Assembly: GCA_964562575.1 (NCBI GenBank)
Contig: CAZLTY010000091.1
Location: 1 to 16,155 of the forward strand
Direction: 5' to 3'
Origin: SG8-4 sp964562575
GTDB taxonomy: Bacteria; Planctomycetota; Phycisphaerae; Sedimentisphaerales; Anaerobacaceae
DNA length: 16,155 nt
Shown here piece after piece: positions 12,471 to 16,155 of this stretch. Position 1 is the first letter of the stretch, and each line of letters begins with the position of its first letter. The notes under the pieces were generated by a model, which did not search any database, was not told the DNA's origin, and was given only the letters and a program-made list of their open reading frames with translations. Made by a program: the position numbers and the translations under genes.

Positions 12471-13542
12471 TCATCTTCTCTATGATTGCATCAGCCATCT
12501 GGCTAGTGCCTACAGCGGTCGGGTCGTCGCGGTCCGGTTTCATGTCGTAGGTCACGCTCTTGCCCTCGGCGATTACGGCTGCGACGGCATTTTCGAGCTT
12601 GTCGGCCTCGGCCATCTTGCCCAGATGTCTGAGCATCAGCACGCCGCTTAGTATCAGGGCCGTCGGATTAACCTTGTTCTGGCCCTTGTATTTCGGAGCA
12701 CTGCCGTGGGTCGCCTCGAAGATGGCTCCCTGCTCACCTATGTTTGCCCCTGGCGCCACACCGAGGCCGCCGACCAGGCCGGCACACAAATCACTCAGAA
12801 TGTCGCCGTAAAGATTGGGTAGAACAAGCACATCGTAAAGCTCCGGCTTCTGGATCAACTGCATGCACATGTTGTCGACGATCCGGTCTTCGAACTCTAT
12901 GTCGGGATACTTCTTTGCGACCTCTCTGCTGACTTCGAGCCAGAGTCCGTCTGAGTACTTCATGATGTTGGCCTTGTGAACGCTCGTAACCTTCTTGCGT
13001 CCCATCTTGCGGGCGTAATCGAATGCGAAGCTGACAATGTGCTCGGTGCCCTCGACCGAGATAGGCTTTATGGTTATGCCACAGGTTCCTCTGACCTTCT
13101 TCTCGCTGTGAGCGTTTACCCAATTCACCAGCTCGTCCGTATCATCTTTGCCCTTCTCGAACTCGATACCGGCGTAGCAGTCTTCAGTGTTCTCGCGCAC
13201 CACTACCAGGTCGATATTGTCATATCTGCTCCTCACGCCCTCATAGCTCTTGCAGGGTCTGAGGCACGCGTACAGATCGAGCGACTGGCGCAGATGCACA
13301 TTGATGCTCCGAAAGCCTTTTCCGACAGGCGTGGTGATGGGCGCCTTCAATGCGACCCCCGTTTTCTTTATTGACTCGACAGTAGCGTCCGGCAGGGGGG
13401 TACCGACCCGTTCCATTACTTCCACACCAGCCTCAGCCATGCTCCAATTGATGTCGGCGCCGGTGGCGTCTATACACCTGCGCGTCGCTTCTGCGATTTC
13501 CGGCCCGATTCCGTCGCCGGTTACTAATGTTACGTCAGTCAT
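12466..13542 (-). CDS. icd: Isocitrate dehydrogenase (isocitrate/isopropylmalate dehydrogenase family)
   Basis: The enzyme oxidatively decarboxylates isocitrate to 2-oxoglutarate in the TCA cycle. The 358-aa product has TLVTGDGIGPEI near the N-terminus and the family signature NLYGDILSDLCAGLVGGLG (243-261). Substrate residues point to isocitrate: Ser79, Asn81, Arg85, Arg95, Arg116 and Tyr123 align with E. coli Icd Ser113, Asn115, Arg119, Arg129, Arg153 and Tyr160. The cofactor loop HGSAPKYKGQNKVNP (279-293) keeps the Lys-Tyr and Val that favour NADP in E. coli, but the last such position (Arg395) appears to be Pro, so cofactor choice is uncertain. ATG 13542 is chosen because GGAG lies eight bases upstream and a strong promoter sits at 13574-13602, inside the longer possible frame. 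It is short like NAD-dependent IDH forms. Confidence 0.92.
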   Translation of the reverse strand: MTDVTLVTGDGIGPEIAEATRRCIDATGADINWSMAEAGVEVMERVGTPLPDATVESIKKTGVALKAPITTPVGKGFRSINVHLRQSLDLYACLRPCKSYEGVRSRYDNIDLVVVRENTEDCYAGIEFEKGKDDTDELVNWVNAHSEKKVRGTCGITIKPISVEGTEHIVSFAFDYARKMGRKKVTSVHKANIMKYSDGLWLEVSREVAKKYPDIEFEDRIVDNMCMQLIQKPELYDVLVLPNLYGDILSDLCAGLVGGLGVAPGANIGEQGAIFEATHGSAPKYKGQNKVNPTALILSGVLMLRHLGKMAEADKLENAVAAVIAEGKSVTYDMKPDRDDPTAVGTSQMADAIIEKMN

Positions 13543-13573
13543 TCTCATTACTCCAGGAATTAACAAAACCAAA

Positions 13574-13602
13574 ATCATATCTTCCGGCTGTGCGGCTGTC
13601 AA
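13574..13602 (-). promoter_or_regulatory. Sigma70-type promoter of icd
   Basis: On the minus strand TTGACA (13602-13597) is followed by a 17-base spacer and TATGAT (13579-13574): a perfect -35 and a 5/6 match at -10. Transcription would start near 13567, giving a leader of about 25 bases that contains GGAG and then ATG 13542. This rules against any start upstream of 13574. Confidence 0.75.
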
Positions 13603-13677
13603 TGGCAAGGTTCGCAAATTTGCTGTTGATCTGAGGCGCCACGCCCAGGACGTGACGAGTCGATATTCACCAGACAG

Positions 13678-13705
13678 TTGTTAAGCGACACCGATATGGT
13701 ATAAT
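13678..13705 (+). promoter_or_regulatory. Extended -10 promoter of sixA
   Basis: TTGTTA (13678-13683) lies 16 bases before a perfect TATAAT (13700-13705), which is directly preceded by TGG, the extended -10 motif. Transcription would begin near 13712, about 26 bases before the ATG at 13738. It is divergent from the icd promoter about 75 bases away. Confidence 0.7.
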
Positions 13706-13737
13706 CGTGGCGAATGCATTTTGAACGGAGTTCGAAA

Positions 13738-14202
13738 ATGAAGGTCTATCTTGTTCGACATGGAGACGCCGTCTCATCCGAAATCGACCGCCAACGGCCT
13801 CTGAGCGATAAGGGCCGGGCTGATGTCCGGAAGATTGCCTCGTTCATCCGGCCTCTGAAGGTATGCGTCGAGCGTATCTGGCACAGCGGTAAGCCGCGGG
13901 CAGCCCAGACGGCAGAAATTCTGGCCGGCGCCGTCGCGACGGAGAAGGGTTGCTCTGTTCGTGAAGGCCTGGGGCCGAATGGTGATGTCTCGACCATTGC
14001 CGACGAACTCGATGCATATGATACGGACCTGATGATAGTAGGGCACCTACCATTCCTGTGGAACCTGACCTCGCTGTTGGCGGCCGGTAGAGAGACTGCC
14101 GACGTCGTCGCATTCAGCGCCGGTGCAATGGCCTGCCTCAAACGCCGCGACCACGGCGTGTGGCGGATCGTTTGGATGGTGGCGCCCAAGCTCCTTGTCT
14201 GA
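13738..14202 (+). CDS. sixA: Phosphohistidine phosphatase SixA-like (histidine phosphatase superfamily)
   Basis: The 154-aa product is a minimal histidine phosphatase of SixA length (E. coli 161). It opens with KVYLVRHGDAV, carrying the catalytic RHG (His8), then PLSDKGRADV (21-30), HSGKPRAAQTAEIL (49-62) with a phosphate-binding Arg, and VGHLPFLWNLTSLL (101-114) with the second catalytic His103. SixA removes phosphate from phosphohistidine proteins such as HPt domains or the NPr phosphocarrier; the partner here is unknown and no such protein is in the window. ATG 13738 is preceded by GGAG with seven bases between, and by an extended -10 promoter, so the upstream in-frame ATG at 13714 is rejected. 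It is convergent with the LRR gene, 29 bases away. Confidence 0.9.
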   Translation: MKVYLVRHGDAVSSEIDRQRPLSDKGRADVRKIASFIRPLKVCVERIWHSGKPRAAQTAEILAGAVATEKGCSVREGLGPNGDVSTIADELDAYDTDLMIVGHLPFLWNLTSLLAAGRETADVVAFSAGAMACLKRRDHGVWRIVWMVAPKLLV

Positions 14203-14231
14203 TCTCGGCTGATTCTGGGCAAATCTGCGCT

Positions 14232-16155
14232 CTATTTGGCCGCCCCGATCTTGTCGTCAAGGTCGCTCAATCTGAAACCTTCGGCGGTCACGACGTGTTG
14301 GCTGTCAGTCAGAGTCAACCAGGGTAGCGACTTGACGCCCCAGGCGAAATGCGTTTTTGTTTCATCGCCTTGGGCCATTCCGACTGGGAAAGGAATGCGA
14401 TTCTTTTTCACCCAGTCACTGAGTTTCTTCTCATCAACCTTTGAGGCCTGAACTGTGACAACAGCTACGCCTTTTTGTTTTAGCTGTTCTGCTTGCTTGG
14501 CAAGCTGCGTAATACAACTCCGAGACGGCCGCTGCTGCATGTCCCAGAAGCAGACAAGGAGCATCTTATCGCTGATATCTACTGGCAATAGGTCAATTCT
14601 CAAATCTTTTAGGCCGGGCAGGGGCTTACCCGACAATGAGGGCGGGATTCGTCTCGGTCTCGTTGGCCGGGAGCGGACCCGTCGCACATTGATCGCGCAA
14701 TCCGGCAACGCTTTCTTGAGGTCCGCCATCACCGCTTCACTGATGCTCCCTTCACCCAGAGTCAATTCATGTAGCCGAGTCATTTCCTTAAGATGCCCCA
14801 CTCCAATCTCGCTCAAGCTGTCTACGCAAACATGCAGATATCGCAGCGATTTCAGACCCTTCAGTTGGGCAAGCCCCTCGCCGGAGATATTCGTGCCGTG
14901 CAAATTCAGGAATTGCAGAGAATGTAGTTCCTCCAAGTTGACAAGACCCGCATCACTGATCTGTGTATGGCCTAGATATAGCGTTTCCAGTGATCGGAGC
15001 CCCCTTAGATACGCCATCCCTGTATCGGTAATGTCCGTTCCCTGGAGCCAAATCTCTCGAAGAGAGGGAAGGTCCTGGAGGTTCGCCAGTCCCACATCTG
15101 CAATTCGAGTCCCCTCAAGGACCAAAGTTCTTAGAGATGCAAGCCCTTTCAAGTGAGCTAAGCCCCCATCTGTAATGAGCGTATTCTTCAAATTGAGGTA
15201 TTCCAACGTAGTCAGTCCTTCAACATGAGCCAAACCTGCATCGCTGATTGTGGTATCGCCGAGATAAAGCGACGTAACTGACATCAGACCCCTAAGGCCT
15301 TTCATGCTCGCATCGTCCATCATCCACATCGAAATCTTAATCTCCCTTAGCTGGGGCATATCATGGAGGTGTATCAATCCCCCGCCGTTCATGTTTCGAC
15401 CGGAGACGCCAAGGGATTTCAGCCCGGACAGGCTCTTCAAATAGACAAGTCCATCGTCAGTCACTCTCGTATCGGAGATGCTGAGTTCTTCGAGTGAACT
15501 TAATCCGCTCAAGTTCGCCAGGCCCGCGTCGGTGGTATCGGGCGGTAAGACAAGATACTTAAGTCCCGTCAATCCCTTCAGATGAGCCAATCCCTCGTCA
15601 GTCACTTGAGTGTACTGCAGACTCAGACGCTCCAACTGGCTCATTCCTTTGAGGTTCTCAAGTCCGAAATCCTCTATCGGCACAGTGAAAAACGATATGG
15701 AACGAAGCGAGGAAAGGTTTCGCAGATGCGATAATCCGTCGCCAGATATTCCTTTGTTATTCCACAGAGTCAGGTTCTCTAAGCTCGTTAGATACTTGAA
15801 ATGGGCCAGGCTTTCATCATCAATCATGGTGAACAGTATCACGAGATCCTGAAGAGAATTCATGCCCTTGAGGTAAACGAAACCTTCTCCGGTCAATGGA
15901 CAGGTATAAGCAGAGCTACCGCTTGTGAGCCTGAGCGACTGAAGACCGGTCAGCCCCTTCAGATGCACCAGGTCGGAGTCCTGTAGATGGCGACAACGGA
16001 TATATAAATTCTGTATGTCGTTCGAGCTCAGAGACGCAAGGTAGGCGAAATTCTCATAATTGTTGTCTAACACAGTGAGTCGCAGTTCTTTTCCGTGTGA
16101 TATCGAAATCTCTCCCCGAGCTTGTCCCAGCTCTTCCCACCCCTGCCAGCTTTCC
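14232..16155 (-). CDS. Leucine-rich-repeat protein with degenerate C-terminal thioredoxin/redoxin domain (5' end outside window)
   Basis: The frame stays open to the right edge (640 residues visible) and the sequence before the GTG at 16073 still reads as protein (GWEELGQARGEISISHGKEL), so the true start is beyond the window. About 18 repeats of roughly 24 residues with the pattern LxxLxxLxLxxTxITDxGLxxL fill 16050-14700 and end in LKKALPDCAI, a typical cap. From about 14636 a thioredoxin-like fold follows: VCFWDM, the active-site position QRPS (14534-14523), SLPWLTL with the cis-proline, and EGF. Both cysteines of CxPC are replaced (Gln, Ser), leaving only one Cys three residues later, so redox activity is unlikely. 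Such LRR-redoxin proteins are familiar in Planctomycetota but their job is unknown. The missing N-terminus may hold a signal peptide, membrane segments or another domain. Confidence 0.88.
   Translation of the reverse strand, partial: ESWQGWEELGQARGEISISHGKELRLTVLDNNYENFAYLASLSSNDIQNLYIRCRHLQDSDLVHLKGLTGLQSLRLTSGSSAYTCPLTGEGFVYLKGMNSLQDLVILFTMIDDESLAHFKYLTSLENLTLWNNKGISGDGLSHLRNLSSLRSISFFTVPIEDFGLENLKGMSQLERLSLQYTQVTDEGLAHLKGLTGLKYLVLPPDTTDAGLANLSGLSSLEELSISDTRVTDDGLVYLKSLSGLKSLGVSGRNMNGGGLIHLHDMPQLREIKISMWMMDDASMKGLRGLMSVTSLYLGDTTISDAGLAHVEGLTTLEYLNLKNTLITDGGLAHLKGLASLRTLVLEGTRIADVGLANLQDLPSLREIWLQGTDITDTGMAYLRGLRSLETLYLGHTQISDAGLVNLEELHSLQFLNLHGTNISGEGLAQLKGLKSLRYLHVCVDSLSEIGVGHLKEMTRLHELTLGEGSISEAVMADLKKALPDCAINVRRVRSRPTRPRRIPPSLSGKPLPGLKDLRIDLLPVDISDKMLLVCFWDMQQRPSRSCITQLAKQAEQLKQKGVAVVTVQASKVDEKKLSDWVKKNRIPFPVGMAQGDETKTHFAWGVKSLPWLTLTDSQHVVTAEGFRLSDLDDKIGAAK

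Noticed and set aside
13543..13617. A 25-residue N-terminal extension of the isocitrate dehydrogenase
   Set aside because: The TTGACA/TATGAT promoter lies inside it and GGAG is correctly spaced for the ATG at 13542, where the family's normal N-terminus begins.
16071..16073. GTG at 16073 as the start of the LRR protein
   Set aside because: The frame upstream stays open to the edge and reads as plausible protein (GWEELGQARGEISISHGKEL), so this GTG is most likely an internal valine.

Overview
The window reads like part of a Planctomycetota chromosome, possibly a Phycisphaerae/Sedimentisphaerales-type lineage. This is a judgement from protein style: a NACHT NTPase fused to an FGE-sulfatase domain, a leucine-rich-repeat protein ending in a degenerate thioredoxin domain, HisKA_3/NarL-type two-component remnants, and decayed intergenic repeats. 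Base composition is moderately GC-rich. The lipid A and heptose genes indicate a diderm that makes LPS. I recognise no rRNA, tRNA, CRISPR array, transposase or phage gene.

Layout. (1) Positions 34-2682 (+) encode a NACHT-FGE protein whose C-terminus resembles the variable region of diversity-generating-retroelement targets. (2) Positions 2683-3251 hold no gene, only decayed repeat-like sequence and small palindromes. (3) Positions 3252-4142 (+) are the wreck of a two-component system: a histidine kinase reduced to scraps, overlapping (ATGA) a response regulator that keeps its receiver but has lost its HTH domain, apparently by frameshift and deletion. (4) Positions 4164-12195 (-) are a tight operon, in transcription order lpxK, hldE, gmhA, gmhB, a heptosyltransferase-kinase fusion, a GT4 glycosyltransferase and plsY. 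(5) Positions 12196-12465 are a repeat-rich spacer with a palindrome, an intergenic repeat and a heptamer array reaching the icd stop codon. (6) Positions 12466-13542 (-) are an isocitrate dehydrogenase gene, divergent from sixA (13738-14202, +); each has a recognisable sigma70-type promoter. (7) From 14232 to the right edge (-) is the 3' part of an LRR-thioredoxin gene whose start lies outside the window.

How the genes work together. GmhA, HldE and GmhB supply three of the four protein functions for ADP-heptose synthesis; the epimerase HldD is not here. LpxK phosphorylates the lipid A precursor. The WaaF-like enzyme adds heptose, its fused kinase probably phosphorylates the core sugar, and the GT4 enzyme probably extends the core. 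PlsY, a phospholipid acyltransferase, is translationally coupled to the last glycosyltransferase, so envelope lipid and LPS synthesis may be co-expressed. Two details are unusual: GmhB has lost most of its zinc site and gained a membrane-anchored tail, and the heptosyltransferase carries its own kinase. Together they suggest a membrane-associated heptose-core assembly line, which is inference only.
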